The notes under the pieces are model-generated. The model did no database searches. It was not told the origin of the DNA and saw only the letters and a program-made list of their open reading frames with translations. From positions 620,001 through 684,000 of the forward strand of contig JACJWZ010000001.1 of assembly GCA_020636895.1 (NCBI GenBank): a DNA stretch of 64,000 nucleotides. Reading direction: 5' to 3'. Origin of the DNA: Thermoleophilales bacterium (GTDB lineage: Bacteria; Actinomycetota; Thermoleophilia; Solirubrobacterales; 70-9). A program made the translations under genes and the position numbers. Positions 10,435 to 19,106 of this stretch are shown in pieces. The first letter of the stretch is position 1. Each line of letters begins with the position of its first letter.

Positions 10435-12087
10435 ATGACGGAGCGGACAGACCGAGTCGAACCGGGGATCGCGATCGGGGCCGCCGACTACGGCCCTGAT
10501 TCGACCGCCATGGAGGAGGAGGTGGTCGAGCGCGAGCGCCGCCTCGGCCGCTCGACCGCGTTCTTCAGCATCGCAACGGGGCTCTCCCGCGTCGCCGGTC
10601 TCGTCCGCGAGATCTTCGCGGCGAGCTACTTCGGCGTCGGCATTCAGATGTCGGCGTTCACGATCGCCTTCCTCGTCCCGAACCTCGTCCGCTCGCTGTT
10701 CGCCGACGCCGCCCTGCAGGCGGCGTTCGTCCCCGTCTTCACCGAGCAGCTCGAGCGCGGTCGCAAGATCGAGGCGTTCCGGCTCGCCTCGACGCTGATC
10801 TTCGCGGCGACGCTGGTGCTCGGCCTGATCACCGCGCTCTTCATCCTGCTGGCGCCGTGGGTGATGCCGCTGTTCGCCCCCGGCTACTCGGGGGCCGAGC
10901 TCGACCTCACCGTCTCCCTCTCCCGGGTTCTGTTCCCGATCCTGATCATGCTCGGCGTCTCGGGAATCGTCGTCGGCGTCCTCAACAGCTACAACCGCTT
11001 CGGCGTCTTCGCGATCGCCCCGTTCTTCTGGAACGTCGCGATCGTCGCCGTGCTCGTCGGGCTCGCCCCGGCCTTCCCCAGCGGCGACGAGATCTACGCC
11101 TACGCCATCGGCGTCGTCGTCGGCACCGCCCTGCAACTCGCGATGGTCGCCTACGACCTGCGCAACACGCCCTTCCGGCTGCGTCGCGTCTTCGAATGGC
11201 GCAGCGGCCTCGTCAAGCGGGTCCTGCTGCTGATGCTGCCGGTGACGATCAGCCTCGGGCTGATCAACTTCAACCTCGCGATCAACGGCATCTTCGGCTC
11301 GCTCGTCCCCGGGGAGGGCGAGGATGCCCCCGCCGCGATCGACAAGGCGTTCCGCATCTACATGCTGCCGCAGGGGATGTTCTCGGTCGCCGTCGCCACC
11401 GTCGTCTTCCCGACGCTCGCTCGCTTCGCTGCGCGGCGCGACTTCGACGACCTCCGCAGCACGGTCGCCAACGGGATGCGGATGATCCTGCTCGTCCTCG
11501 TTCCCGCCGCGTCGGCGATCCTCGTCCTCTCCGAGCCGATGGTCAGGCTCGTCTACCAGCGGGGCGACTTCTCAGCCGCCGACACGGATCTTGTCGCCAC
11601 CGCGCTGTTCTGGTTCGCGTTCTCACTTCCCTTCAACGGCCTCTTCCTGCTTCTGACCAGGACCTTCTTCAGCCTCCAGCGACCCTGGGTGCCGACCGCG
11701 ATCTCCGCCCTCAACCTGCTCGTGACCGCCGGCGTCTCCGCCGCGCTCTACAAGCCCTTCGGCGTCGCGGGGATCGTCTCAGCGACCGCCCTGGCGACCC
11801 TCGCCAGCGTGATCGCGCAGATGATCGTCCTGCGGGGTCAGCTCAACGGAATCGAGCTCGGCAGCCTGCTCGACGGCGCCATCAGGATCAGCGTGGCCTC
11901 GTTGGTGCTCGCCGCCGTCTCCTGGGGGATCTGGGACGTCCTCGACGACGCCGTCGGCCGCGGCACGATCGCGCAGATCGTCTCGCTGGGGATCGCCCTC
12001 CTCGTCGGCGCCGCCGTCTACCTCGGCGCCGTTCTCGCGATGCGCGTGCCCGAGGCCAAGCAGCTGCTCGGCGTGCTCAGGCGCTGA
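10435..12087 (+). CDS. murJ: Lipid II flippase MurJ
   Basis: 550 residues with about 14 hydrophobic helices of the MOP/MviN family. It moves lipid II across the cytoplasmic membrane for peptidoglycan synthesis. An N-terminal cytosolic stretch of about 35 residues precedes STAFFSIATGLSRVAGLVREIFAA, which holds the family's conserved Arg residues. Later motifs include FLVPNLVRSLFADAALQAAF and RIYMLPQGMFSVAVATVVFP. It ends near MRVPEAKQLLGVLRR and converges on the lipoprotein gene. Confidence 0.94.
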   Translation: MTERTDRVEPGIAIGAADYGPDSTAMEEEVVERERRLGRSTAFFSIATGLSRVAGLVREIFAASYFGVGIQMSAFTIAFLVPNLVRSLFADAALQAAFVPVFTEQLERGRKIEAFRLASTLIFAATLVLGLITALFILLAPWVMPLFAPGYSGAELDLTVSLSRVLFPILIMLGVSGIVVGVLNSYNRFGVFAIAPFFWNVAIVAVLVGLAPAFPSGDEIYAYAIGVVVGTALQLAMVAYDLRNTPFRLRRVFEWRSGLVKRVLLLMLPVTISLGLINFNLAINGIFGSLVPGEGEDAPAAIDKAFRIYMLPQGMFSVAVATVVFPTLARFAARRDFDDLRSTVANGMRMILLVLVPAASAILVLSEPMVRLVYQRGDFSAADTDLVATALFWFAFSLPFNGLFLLLTRTFFSLQRPWVPTAISALNLLVTAGVSAALYKPFGVAGIVSATALATLASVIAQMIVLRGQLNGIELGSLLDGAIRISVASLVLAAVSWGIWDVLDDAVGRGTIAQIVSLGIALLVGAAVYLGAVLAMRVPEAKQLLGVLRR

Positions 12088-12115
12088 GGCACGGCGGCGG
12101 AGCCGAGCAGCGCCG

Positions 12116-12595
12116 TCAGGGCTGGTCCTGGTCTCCCGACTTCTCGAGCGGAGGCATCAGGTCGGTGAGCATCTCGATGGCGATTCGAAGGTCCTCGGGC
12201 GTGTCCTCGTTTTCCTCCGGCGTCTCGGCCGTGCCGCCCGTGCCCTCCTCGTCGCCGTAGGTGATCGTCGCGTAGACGTGGTCTGTCAGCTGCTCGTCGG
12301 GTAGCTCGCCGAGGTCGGAGGCCGCAAGGTGGGCGCGGATCTCGTTCAGCTGCTCCTCGGGGACCGTGAACCTGGACCGGTGCGGCCGCTCCTCGTCGCG
12401 GTACTGGACGCTGGTCGTGGCCTTCCCGTGCTCGTCGATCTCGATCGAGCGCGCGACCGGCGGATAGCCGACGAAGACCTTGTAGGCGATCGGCTCGGCG
12501 GGACCCTCGGCCTGGGTCGAGGTCTCCTCGCCCTCCCCGCAGCCGGCCAGAAGGGACACAGCGGCCACGAGCAGTCCGATCCCGGAAGCGCGCAT
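12116..12595 (-). CDS. Lipoprotein of unknown function
   Basis: 159 residues from ATG 12595. I chose this start because the protein then opens with a lipoprotein signal, MRASGIGLLVAAVSLLAGC, with lipobox LLAGC and Cys 19 as the lipid-attachment residue. A -10 box also sits 7 nt upstream. A longer frame back to 12673 adds only Arg-rich residues. The mature part includes a Gly/Glu-rich linker and a domain with VGYPPVARSIEIDEHGKA and SRFTVPEEQLNEIRAHL, then an acidic Thr-rich tail. Family not recognised. It lies on the cell surface or outer face of the membrane. Confidence 0.7.
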   Translation of the reverse strand: MRASGIGLLVAAVSLLAGCGEGEETSTQAEGPAEPIAYKVFVGYPPVARSIEIDEHGKATTSVQYRDEERPHRSRFTVPEEQLNEIRAHLAASDLGELPDEQLTDHVYATITYGDEEGTGGTAETPEENEDTPEDLRIAIEMLTDLMPPLEKSGDQDQP

Positions 12596-12602
12596 CGACA
12601 CC

Positions 12603-12608
12603 ACCCTA
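12603..12608 (-). promoter_or_regulatory. -10 box, leaderless type, for the lipoprotein gene
   Basis: On the minus strand TAGGGT lies 7 nt before ATG 12595, which supports the shorter start for this gene. Confidence 0.4.
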
Positions 12609-12736
12609 GAAGAACGTCGACCCCTCGGCGCGCGGGTTCCGCTTCCGGCTTCGGTGTGGAGTCGTGCGCTCATGCATCTACGCTACGGCGCTCCCGGCGA
12701 TCCGTCACACGCCACCTCGGTCACGGGATCACCGCC

Positions 12737-14530
12737 ATGGACCACATCCGCAACTTCTCGATCATCGCCCACATCGACCACGGCAAGTCGACACTGGCCG
12801 ATCGCATCCTCGAGCTCACCGGCGCCGTCGACGAGCGGCAGATGCGGGCGCAGGTCCTCGACTCGATGGACCTCGAGCGCGAACGCGGGATCACGATCAA
12901 GGCGCAGGCGGTGCGGGTCGAGTACACGGCGCCCGACGGGGACGCCTACCACCTGCACCTGATCGACACCCCGGGGCACGTCGACTTCTCCTACGAGGTC
13001 TCCCGCAGCCTCGCCGCCTGCGAGGGCGCGCTGCTCGTCGTCGACGCCGCACAGGGCGTCGAGGCGCAGACGGTCGCCAACACCTACGCCGCGATCGACG
13101 CCGGTCTCGAGCTGATCCCGATCCTCAACAAGGTCGACCTTCCGGGTGCCGAGCCCGAGCGGGTCGCCGAGGAGGTCGCCGACCTACTCGGCACCGATCC
13201 CGACGAGGCGATCCACATATCGGCGAAGACCGGGATGGGGGTGGACAAGGTGCTCGAGGCGATCGTCGAGCGGATCCCCGCTCCGTCCGGTGTCGCCGAC
13301 GGGCCGCCGCGCGCGCTGATCTTCGACTCCGAGTTCGACCAGTACCGCGGGGTGGTCGCCTACGTGCGGATGATCGACGGCTCCTTCGCCAAGGGCGACT
13401 CGATCCGGGCGATGCAGAGCGGCACCCAGGCCGACATCGACGACCTCGGCTTCTTCCGGCCGGAGATGACCGCCGCCGACGGCATGGAGGCGGGCGAGGT
13501 CGGCTACCTGATCACCGGGCTCAAAGACGTGGCGAAGCTGCGCGTCGGCGACACGCTGACCGCGAAGGCGAACCCCGCGGAGGAGCCGCTCGCCGGCTAC
13601 CGCGAGGTGCAGCCGGTCGTCTTCTGCGGCCTCTTCCCGATCGACAGCGACCGCTACGACGACCTTCGTGACGCGCTCACCAAGCTCGCCCTCAACGACG
13701 CCGCGCTCTCCTGGGAGCCCGAGACCTCCGACGCGCTCGGGTTCGGCTTCCGCTGCGGCTTCCTCGGTCTCCTGCACATGGACATCGTGCGCGAGCGCCT
13801 CGAGCGCGAGTACGACCTCGACCTGATGGCGACGACCCCGAACGTCTCCTACCTGGTGATGAGGACCGACGGCGAGGTCGTCGAGGTCCACAGCCCCGCC
13901 GACCTCCCGGATCCGGCGCGCATCGACGAGATCACCGAGCCCTACATCCGCGCCTCCCTGATCTGCCCGAAGGAGTTCGTAGGCGCCGTCATGGAGCTCT
14001 GCCAGTCGCGCCGCGGAACCCACGTCGACATGCACTTCCTCAGCTCCGAGCGCGTGCAGATCCGCTACGACCTGCCGCTCGGCGAGATCGTCCTCGACTT
14101 CTACGACCAGCTCAAGTCGCGGACCAGCGGCTACGCCTCGCTGGACTACGAGCCGCTCGACAACCGCCCCGGCGACCTGGTCAAGCTCGACGTCCTGCTC
14201 GCGGGCGACACGGTCGACGCGCTCTCGGTCATCTGCCATCGCGACAACGCGCTCGAGCAGGGCAAGAAGCTCGTCTCCCGCCTGCGCAAGACGATCCCCA
14301 GGCAGCAGTTCGATGTCCCGGTGCAGGCCGCCGTCGGCTCGCGCATCCTCGCCCGCGAGACGGTCAAGGCCGTCCGTAAGGACGTCACCGCGAAGCTCTA
14401 CGGAGGCGACGTCACCCGCAAGAACAAGCTCCTCGACAAGCAGAAGAAGGGCAAGAAGCGGATGAAGCAGGTCGGTTCGGTCGAGGTGCCTCAGGAAGCG
14501 TTCCTCGCCGTGCTGACGCTCGACGACTAG
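12737..14530 (+). CDS. lepA: Elongation factor 4 (LepA)
   Basis: 597 residues from ATG 12737, where the protein opens MDHIRNFSIIAHIDHGKST. The frame is open further upstream but without family similarity. LepA is a ribosome-bound GTPase that back-translocates or helps ribosome assembly. G1 is AHIDHGKST, G3 is DTPGH (in LHLIDTPGHVDFSYEV), and G4 is NKVD. The LepA-specific C-terminal domain is present (AKLYGGDVTRKNKLLDKQKKGKKRMKQ split over the end region) and the protein closes EAFLAVLTLDD. It stands between a divergent lipoprotein and a convergent hydrolase. Confidence 0.97.
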   Translation: MDHIRNFSIIAHIDHGKSTLADRILELTGAVDERQMRAQVLDSMDLERERGITIKAQAVRVEYTAPDGDAYHLHLIDTPGHVDFSYEVSRSLAACEGALLVVDAAQGVEAQTVANTYAAIDAGLELIPILNKVDLPGAEPERVAEEVADLLGTDPDEAIHISAKTGMGVDKVLEAIVERIPAPSGVADGPPRALIFDSEFDQYRGVVAYVRMIDGSFAKGDSIRAMQSGTQADIDDLGFFRPEMTAADGMEAGEVGYLITGLKDVAKLRVGDTLTAKANPAEEPLAGYREVQPVVFCGLFPIDSDRYDDLRDALTKLALNDAALSWEPETSDALGFGFRCGFLGLLHMDIVRERLEREYDLDLMATTPNVSYLVMRTDGEVVEVHSPADLPDPARIDEITEPYIRASLICPKEFVGAVMELCQSRRGTHVDMHFLSSERVQIRYDLPLGEIVLDFYDQLKSRTSGYASLDYEPLDNRPGDLVKLDVLLAGDTVDALSVICHRDNALEQGKKLVSRLRKTIPRQQFDVPVQAAVGSRILARETVKAVRKDVTAKLYGGDVTRKNKLLDKQKKGKKRMKQVGSVEVPQEAFLAVLTLDD

Positions 14531-14550
14531 GGAGGACCAACGGCACGCCC

Positions 14551-15360
14551 TCAGCGCCCGAGGAACGTCGCGATCAGGGCCGCGAGCCGCTCCGGCTCCT
14601 GCGCCATGAACGCGTGGCCGCAGCCGGGGAAGCGGGCGAGCCACGACTCCTCGGAGCGGTCCGCGATGAGCTCGGCGTTCACGGGCGGGATGACGACGTC
14701 GAGCGTGCCGGTGGCCGCGAGCGTCGATATCGAGGCGAGCGCTGAGCGGTCGCGGTCGTCGTGCCAGGAGCGCATCGCCGTCTCCTGGGCGCTCAACGAC
14801 CCATGGTCGAGCTGCGCGCGGGCCGCGGCCACGATTTCGCCGAACTCGGAGTCGATCGGCTCGGCGACGCCGGGAGGGAAGAGCAGTGAGATCAGCCGGC
14901 TCGCCTGCTCCCGGGGAGTCCCGCCGTGGTCGATGAGCCGCCGCCAGGTCGCGCCGTCGCAGAGCTCCGCCCCGGCGCCGGGGTCGGTGGCGAGGAGGAT
15001 CAGCGCCTCGACCCGCTCGGGGGCCGCGAGCGCGATCGCCTGCGCGACGAAACCGCCCATCGACCAGCCGAGCACGGGTGCGGAGCTGATCCCGAGTGCG
15101 TCCATCACCGCGAGCACGTCGGCGGCCATCGAGTCGGCGCTCACCTCGGTCGGGCCGCCGGTGGCGGTGGAGGAGCCGACGCCGCGGTTGTCGGGGCAGA
15201 TCAGCCCCGAGGCGCGCGCGAGCGCGGCCAGGAAGGTCGGATCCCAGTCGAGGTTCGTGGCCGCGTAGCCGTTGATCACGACGAGCGGCGGGCCGTCGCC
15301 GAGGCGCCTCACCCCGATCGCGGCACCTGCGACCTCGATCCTCTCGGTCGTCTCCTCCAC
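14551..15360 (-). CDS. Alpha/beta hydrolase
   Basis: 269 residues. The fold is shown by the oxyanion segment VVINGYAATNLDWD, PDNRGVGSS, and the nucleophile elbow GWSMGG (Ser). The catalytic His is in FPGCGHAFM near the C-terminus, and an Asp in GTLDVVIPP occupies the usual acid position. The family includes esterases, lactonases and haloperoxidase-like enzymes; the substrate cannot be told. Soluble and cytoplasmic. It converges on lepA with 20 nt between stops. Confidence 0.85.
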   Translation of the reverse strand: MEETTERIEVAGAAIGVRRLGDGPPLVVINGYAATNLDWDPTFLAALARASGLICPDNRGVGSSTATGGPTEVSADSMAADVLAVMDALGISSAPVLGWSMGGFVAQAIALAAPERVEALILLATDPGAGAELCDGATWRRLIDHGGTPREQASRLISLLFPPGVAEPIDSEFGEIVAAARAQLDHGSLSAQETAMRSWHDDRDRSALASISTLAATGTLDVVIPPVNAELIADRSEESWLARFPGCGHAFMAQEPERLAALIATFLGR

Positions 15361-15409
15361 GCCCCTGAGTATCGCCCAGCCGCGGATCCCGGTGGGCTCG
15401 AAACCCGGA

Positions 15410-15415
15410 TAGGCT
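15410..15415 (+). promoter_or_regulatory. -10 box, leaderless type
   Basis: TAGGCT lies 7 nt before GTG 15423 of the small exported or membrane protein gene. Confidence 0.4.
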
Positions 15416-15422
15416 CGGCCCG

Positions 15423-15803
15423 GTGAGCGCGGGGAGAGTATTCGGGATCGTGCTGGCGCTGCTCGCGCTCGCGGCCATCGCGCTGATGGTCTTCCGGCCG
15501 GCGCGCGTCGTCGGCCCCAGCGAGGACTCGCTGGCGCACTCGCTGGTCTCGGCCGCGAACGCTTCCGAGGGTGGAACCTGCCTCGAGGGAGGCCAGGGCG
15601 GCAAGGACGGCGGAGGTTGGCTGTGCCGCCTCCGCGGCCGTCCCGACGGCGCTTCGGACGTGCGCGCGGTCGTCTACGCGGTCGATGTGGACGGATGGGG
15701 TTGCTGGAACGCCCACGTGGTCCAGGGGCGACCGGGAGGCGGGATGACCCGCACCCTCGACGGCTGCATCACCGCCGCCGACTTCGCGCGCATCGGCGGT
15801 TAG
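15423..15803 (+). CDS. Membrane-anchored or exported protein of unknown function
   Basis: 126 residues from GTG 15423. A single N-terminal hydrophobic helix (VFGIVLALLALAAIALMVF) is followed by an outside domain of about 95 residues. It carries four Cys (GGTCLEGG, GWLCRLRG, GWGCWNAH, LDGCITA), which would suit two disulfides in the extracytoplasmic space. I do not recognise the family. Upstream of the PAP2 gene, with 59 nt between stop and start. Confidence 0.6.
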   Translation: MSAGRVFGIVLALLALAAIALMVFRPARVVGPSEDSLAHSLVSAANASEGGTCLEGGQGGKDGGGWLCRLRGRPDGASDVRAVVYAVDVDGWGCWNAHVVQGRPGGGMTRTLDGCITAADFARIGG

Positions 15804-15850
15804 GGCGTCCGAGCCGGTTCACACCTCGTTCACCGGACCGGCGGCCTCAA

Positions 15851-15856
15851 TATCCT
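15851..15856 (+). promoter_or_regulatory. -10 box, leaderless type, for the PAP2 gene
   Basis: TATCCT lies 6 nt before ATG 15863. Confidence 0.4.
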
Positions 15857-15862
15857 GCCCCG

Positions 15863-16852
15863 ATGGGCGGAGTTCCGGCGGAACGAGGGTTGGAGGAGGC
15901 TACGCGCGAGCGCTCGTGGATGAATGCCCACACCGCTTCGATCGCGGGCCTCGTCGTCTACGTGATCGCGACGATCATCCTGGTCAGCGCCGACGGTGTC
16001 CTGCTCGCCCGCGACACCGTCTTCGCCTGGCTGATGGTCGGGATGCTGATGGTCTCGCTCTCGGACCTGAAGGGCTGGGCCCGCGGTGTGATCGTCGACT
16101 GGCTCCCCTACTTCGGGATCCTCTTCCTCTACGACTTCCTCCGGGGGCAGGTCGGCCAGAACCCGATCTTCGAGCCGCACCTGATGCCGCAGATCGACTT
16201 CGACCGGTTCCTCTTCAGCTCGGTCCCCAGCGTCTCGCTGCAGGAGCGCTTCTGGGATCCGCTGCACATCGACGCGCTCGACGTCGCGGTCTGGGCCGTC
16301 TACATGACCCACTTCTTCATGGTCTTCCTGATCTCGGCGGTGCTGTGGAGGGTGGCTCGGCCGAAGTTCCTGGAGTTCCGCGCGATGGTCTGCACGCTGA
16401 GCATGGCCGCGTTCACCACGTACGCGCTGTTCCCGGCGGTGCCGCCGTGGATGGCGAGCGACCAGAACGCCGTCGGCCCGATCACCAGGCTGATCGGCAA
16501 CGTCTGGGCGCATCTCGGGGTTGGCGCCGCGAGCGCGATCTGGGGGCACGGCAGCGATTGGTCGAACGTGGTCGCGGCGGTTCCCTCCCTCCACGTCGGA
16601 TTCCCGGCGCTGATCCTCTGCTTCTTCTGGCCGACCGGGAAGTGGTGGGTGCGTGCGATCTGCCTCGCCTACGTCCTCGCGATGAGCTTCGCCCTCGTCT
16701 ACGCCGGCGAGCACTACGTCTTCGACATCGTCCTCGGCTGGATCTACGCACTCGCCACCTACGTCGGGGTGCGCAAGGTCCGGGCGCTGTGGGCGTCGCG
16801 CCGGGAGCGCCGCGCGGCGCAGCGGGCCGATGAGGTCCCGGCGACGAGTTAG
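15863..16852 (+). CDS. PAP2-superfamily membrane phosphatase (Aur1-like)
   Basis: 329 residues from ATG 15863 with several membrane helices. The PAP2 phosphatase motifs are visible: VPSLHVGFPALI gives the central P-S-L-H and GEHYVFDIVLGW gives the His/Asp of the third motif. The wide spacing and sequence resemble the inositol-phosphorylceramide synthase-like PAP2_3 group. Such enzymes hydrolyse or transfer lipid phosphate head groups on the outer face. In actinobacteria this group is linked to phosphatidylinositol-type lipids, but no such gene is adjacent here. It ends in a basic Arg-rich tail. Confidence 0.8.
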   Translation: MGGVPAERGLEEATRERSWMNAHTASIAGLVVYVIATIILVSADGVLLARDTVFAWLMVGMLMVSLSDLKGWARGVIVDWLPYFGILFLYDFLRGQVGQNPIFEPHLMPQIDFDRFLFSSVPSVSLQERFWDPLHIDALDVAVWAVYMTHFFMVFLISAVLWRVARPKFLEFRAMVCTLSMAAFTTYALFPAVPPWMASDQNAVGPITRLIGNVWAHLGVGAASAIWGHGSDWSNVVAAVPSLHVGFPALILCFFWPTGKWWVRAICLAYVLAMSFALVYAGEHYVFDIVLGWIYALATYVGVRKVRALWASRRERRAAQRADEVPATS

Positions 16853-16870
16853 GCACCCCTAACGAACTGC

Positions 16871-16876
16871 TACATT
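16871..16876 (+). promoter_or_regulatory. -10 box, leaderless type
   Basis: TACATT lies 9 nt before ATG 16886 of the small Cys-rich protein gene. Confidence 0.4.
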
Positions 16877-16885
16877 CGCCCGTGG

Positions 16886-17071
16886 ATGGCAGCGGGACGC
16901 CTCGTCAAGACCAAGAAGAAGTGCTGCAAGTCGGGTCCGCGGTGCAAGAAGTGCCCGGCCGCGATGCGCAAGCTCGAGCGATCCGGCCTCGCCACGCGCG
17001 TCAGCAAGCGCAGCTACATGGTCTCGCTCGACGCCACCAAGAAGGACCTCAAGGAAGCCCGCAAGCGCTGA
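16886..17071 (+). CDS. Small basic Cys-rich protein (possible zinc ribbon)
   Basis: 61 residues with many Lys and Arg. The segment KKKCCKSGPRCKKCPAAMRK gives Cys in a CC-x5-C-x2-C arrangement, fitting a metal site, and the remainder (RSYMVSLDATKKDLKEARKR) ends in a helix-like tail. The charge and Cys suggest nucleic-acid or ribosome association, but this is inference. It has its own -10 box and lies just before the mscR-like gene. Real coding is supported by start-site signal and codon use. Confidence 0.65.
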   Translation: MAAGRLVKTKKKCCKSGPRCKKCPAAMRKLERSGLATRVSKRSYMVSLDATKKDLKEARKR

Positions 17072-17121
17072 GCGTCTTCGAATCCCCCGCGGGACGGGGA
17101 ATGACGTTCGCCGGATCGGGG

Positions 17122-17127
17122 TAGGCT
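17122..17127 (+). promoter_or_regulatory. -10 box for the MscR-like gene (leadered)
   Basis: TAGGCT lies 30 nt before ATG 17158 and is followed by a good Shine-Dalgarno, GAGGAGAGGAG (17140-17150). Here the transcript should have a leader, in contrast to most starts in the window. Confidence 0.4.
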
Positions 17128-17157
17128 CCGGCCACCCCCGAGGAGAGGAGCCCCAAG

Positions 17158-18270
17158 ATGCGTATGCGTGCCGCCGTGCTCGAGGAGTTCGGCCAGCCCC
17201 TGGAGGTCCAGGAGGTCGAGCTCGCCGACCCCAAGCCCGGCGAGGTGCTCGTCCGGATCGTCAACTGCGGGGTCTGCCACACCGACATGTACACGGCGTC
17301 GGGCGCCGACCCGTCCGGCTACGCGCCGGCCGTCCTCGGTCACGAGGGGGCCGGGGTCGTCGAGAAGGTGGGTGACGGCGTCACCTCGGTCCAGGCCGGC
17401 GACCATGTCGTCACGCTTTTCTCACCGCAATGCGGCGAGTGCGTCCACTGCGTCGACCCGCGCACCAACCTCTGCATGGCGATTCGCGCCGAGCAGAATC
17501 TCGGCCACCTCCCCGACGGGACCGTTCGCCTCAGCCGTCCCGGCTCCGGCGAGGACATCCGTCACTTCATGGGCACCTCCACCTTCGCCGAGTACACGGT
17601 GATGCCGGAGATCGCGCTCGCCAAGATCGACCCCGAGGCGCCGCTCGACCGCGCCTGCCTGTTCGCCTGCGGCCTCTCGACCGGCCTCGGCGCGGCGATG
17701 AACACCGCCAAGGTCACCGAGGGCTCCACCTGCGTCGTCTTCGGCGCGGGCATGGTCGGATTGGGGGCCGTCGCCGGCTGCCGCCTCAGCGGCGCCGAGC
17801 GGATCATCTGTGTCGACCTCTCCGACGATCGTCTCGCCCTCGCCGAGGGGCAGGGCGCGACCGACCTCTTCAAGGCCGACGAGAACACCGTCGAGCGCCT
17901 GCTGGAGATGAGCGAGGGCGGTTTCGGCTACGACTTCACCTTCGAGGCGACCGGCCTCGTCAACGTGATGGCGCAGGCCGTCGAGACCGCGCGCATGGCT
18001 TGGGGGCTCTGCACGATCGCGGGCGTCGCCGGCAAGGGGGAGACGCTCGACGTGATCCCGCGCTGGCTGATCACCGGCCGCCGCGTCGCCGGCTCCTCCT
18101 TCGGCGGCGTCAAGGGCCGTGAGGGTGTTCCGAAGCTCGTCGACCTCTACATGCAGGGCGAGATCGACGTGGATCCGTTCATCTCCCACCGGATCACCCT
18201 CGACGAGGTCAACAAGGGCTTCGACCTGATGCACGCCCAGGACGGGATCCGCAGCGTCATAGAGTTCTGA
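17158..18270 (+). CDS. Zinc alcohol dehydrogenase, MscR-like
   Basis: 370-residue medium-chain dehydrogenase. The catalytic zinc site shows as NCGVCHTDMYTASG and GHEGAG, and the structural zinc lobe as CGECVHCVDPRTNLC (four Cys). The NAD site is VFGAGMVGLGAVAG. Length and the structural zinc lobe fit the class III family (S-(hydroxymethyl)glutathione or mycothiol dehydrogenases). The MBL hydrolase 2 nt downstream repeats the mycobacterial mscR (Rv2259)-Rv2260 arrangement, so S-nitrosomycothiol/formaldehyde detoxification is a plausible role. Another alcohol substrate is not excluded. A strong ribosome-binding site precedes the start. Confidence 0.82.
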   Translation: MRMRAAVLEEFGQPLEVQEVELADPKPGEVLVRIVNCGVCHTDMYTASGADPSGYAPAVLGHEGAGVVEKVGDGVTSVQAGDHVVTLFSPQCGECVHCVDPRTNLCMAIRAEQNLGHLPDGTVRLSRPGSGEDIRHFMGTSTFAEYTVMPEIALAKIDPEAPLDRACLFACGLSTGLGAAMNTAKVTEGSTCVVFGAGMVGLGAVAGCRLSGAERIICVDLSDDRLALAEGQGATDLFKADENTVERLLEMSEGGFGYDFTFEATGLVNVMAQAVETARMAWGLCTIAGVAGKGETLDVIPRWLITGRRVAGSSFGGVKGREGVPKLVDLYMQGEIDVDPFISHRITLDEVNKGFDLMHAQDGIRSVIEF

Positions 18271-18272
18271 GC

Positions 18273-19046
18273 ATGATCCTTCAGCGAGTCGAACAGGCCG
18301 AGTGGCTCTCCAACGCCTACCTCGCGGTCGACGGCATCGGCGGCACCGGAGTCCTGATCGACTCCAATGGCGTCACCGAGCCGCTGGCCGAGCGGGCGGA
18401 GCGGGAGGGGACCACGGTCACCCACATCCTCCTCACCCACCACCACTGGGACCACGTGTATGGGCTCAAGGAGCTGGCCGAGCGCTTCGGCGGGATCCCG
18501 GTGCTCGCGCACCCGAAGACGGCGGAGCTGCTCGATGACGGCCTCGTCACCGGGACGATCGACCACAACGACGTGCTCGAGACCGGGGACCTGAAGATCG
18601 AGGCGATCCACACGCCCGGCCACTGCGCCGACCATCTGGCGCTGCGGATCAACGACGACGACCTGCTCACCGCCGACGCGCTCTTCAAGGGGACCGTGGG
18701 CGGCACCGCCAACCCGACCGCCACCGGCCTCGGCGACCTGAAGGCGTCGATCATGGACCGGATCATGGAGCTGCCGAACGACACGCGGATCCACCCCGGC
18801 CACTGCGAGCCCTCGACGATCATCGAGGAATGGGAGAGCAATCCGTTCATCCGCTACTGGCGCGGGCTCGACGAGCCGGCGCCGGAGCCAGTCACGATCG
18901 GGCCGCCCGACGCCGAGGAGCGCCGCGAGGCCGAGCTGCTGGTCTGGGGGCCCGACTACGACGGCGGCAACAAGGCGCTGATCCGCTTCGCCGACGACGG
19001 CACCGAGACGATCACGGGCGGCTCCCAGGTCAAGCGCGAGAGGTAG
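18273..19046 (+). CDS. MBL-fold metallo-hydrolase
   Basis: 257 residues. The di-zinc signature is LLTHHHWDHVYG (H-x-H-x-D-H), followed by HTPGHCADH and HPGHC for later ligands. The fold is that of glyoxalase II-like thioester hydrolases. ATG 18273 lies 2 nt after the MscR-like stop, so the two are translated together. By analogy with Rv2260 it may hydrolyse the thioester or thiol adduct made by the dehydrogenase. Ends in QVKRER. Confidence 0.85.
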   Translation: MILQRVEQAEWLSNAYLAVDGIGGTGVLIDSNGVTEPLAERAEREGTTVTHILLTHHHWDHVYGLKELAERFGGIPVLAHPKTAELLDDGLVTGTIDHNDVLETGDLKIEAIHTPGHCADHLALRINDDDLLTADALFKGTVGGTANPTATGLGDLKASIMDRIMELPNDTRIHPGHCEPSTIIEEWESNPFIRYWRGLDEPAPEPVTIGPPDAEERREAELLVWGPDYDGGNKALIRFADDGTETITGGSQVKRER

Positions 19047-19093
19047 ATCCACCGTCGGGCCCGTCGGGATCCCCGGCTTCGCGCCCGCGCAAA

Positions 19094-19099
19094 TAGACT
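19094..19099 (+). promoter_or_regulatory. -10 box, leaderless type, for the hadA-like gene
   Basis: TAGACT lies 7 nt before ATG 19107. Confidence 0.45.
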
Positions 19100-19106
19100 C
19101 CGCCGC

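Noticed and set aside
12329..12736. Possible N-terminal extension of LepA
   Set aside because: The extension overlaps the lipoprotein gene on the other strand and has no LepA similarity; MDHIRNFS at 12737 is the family start.
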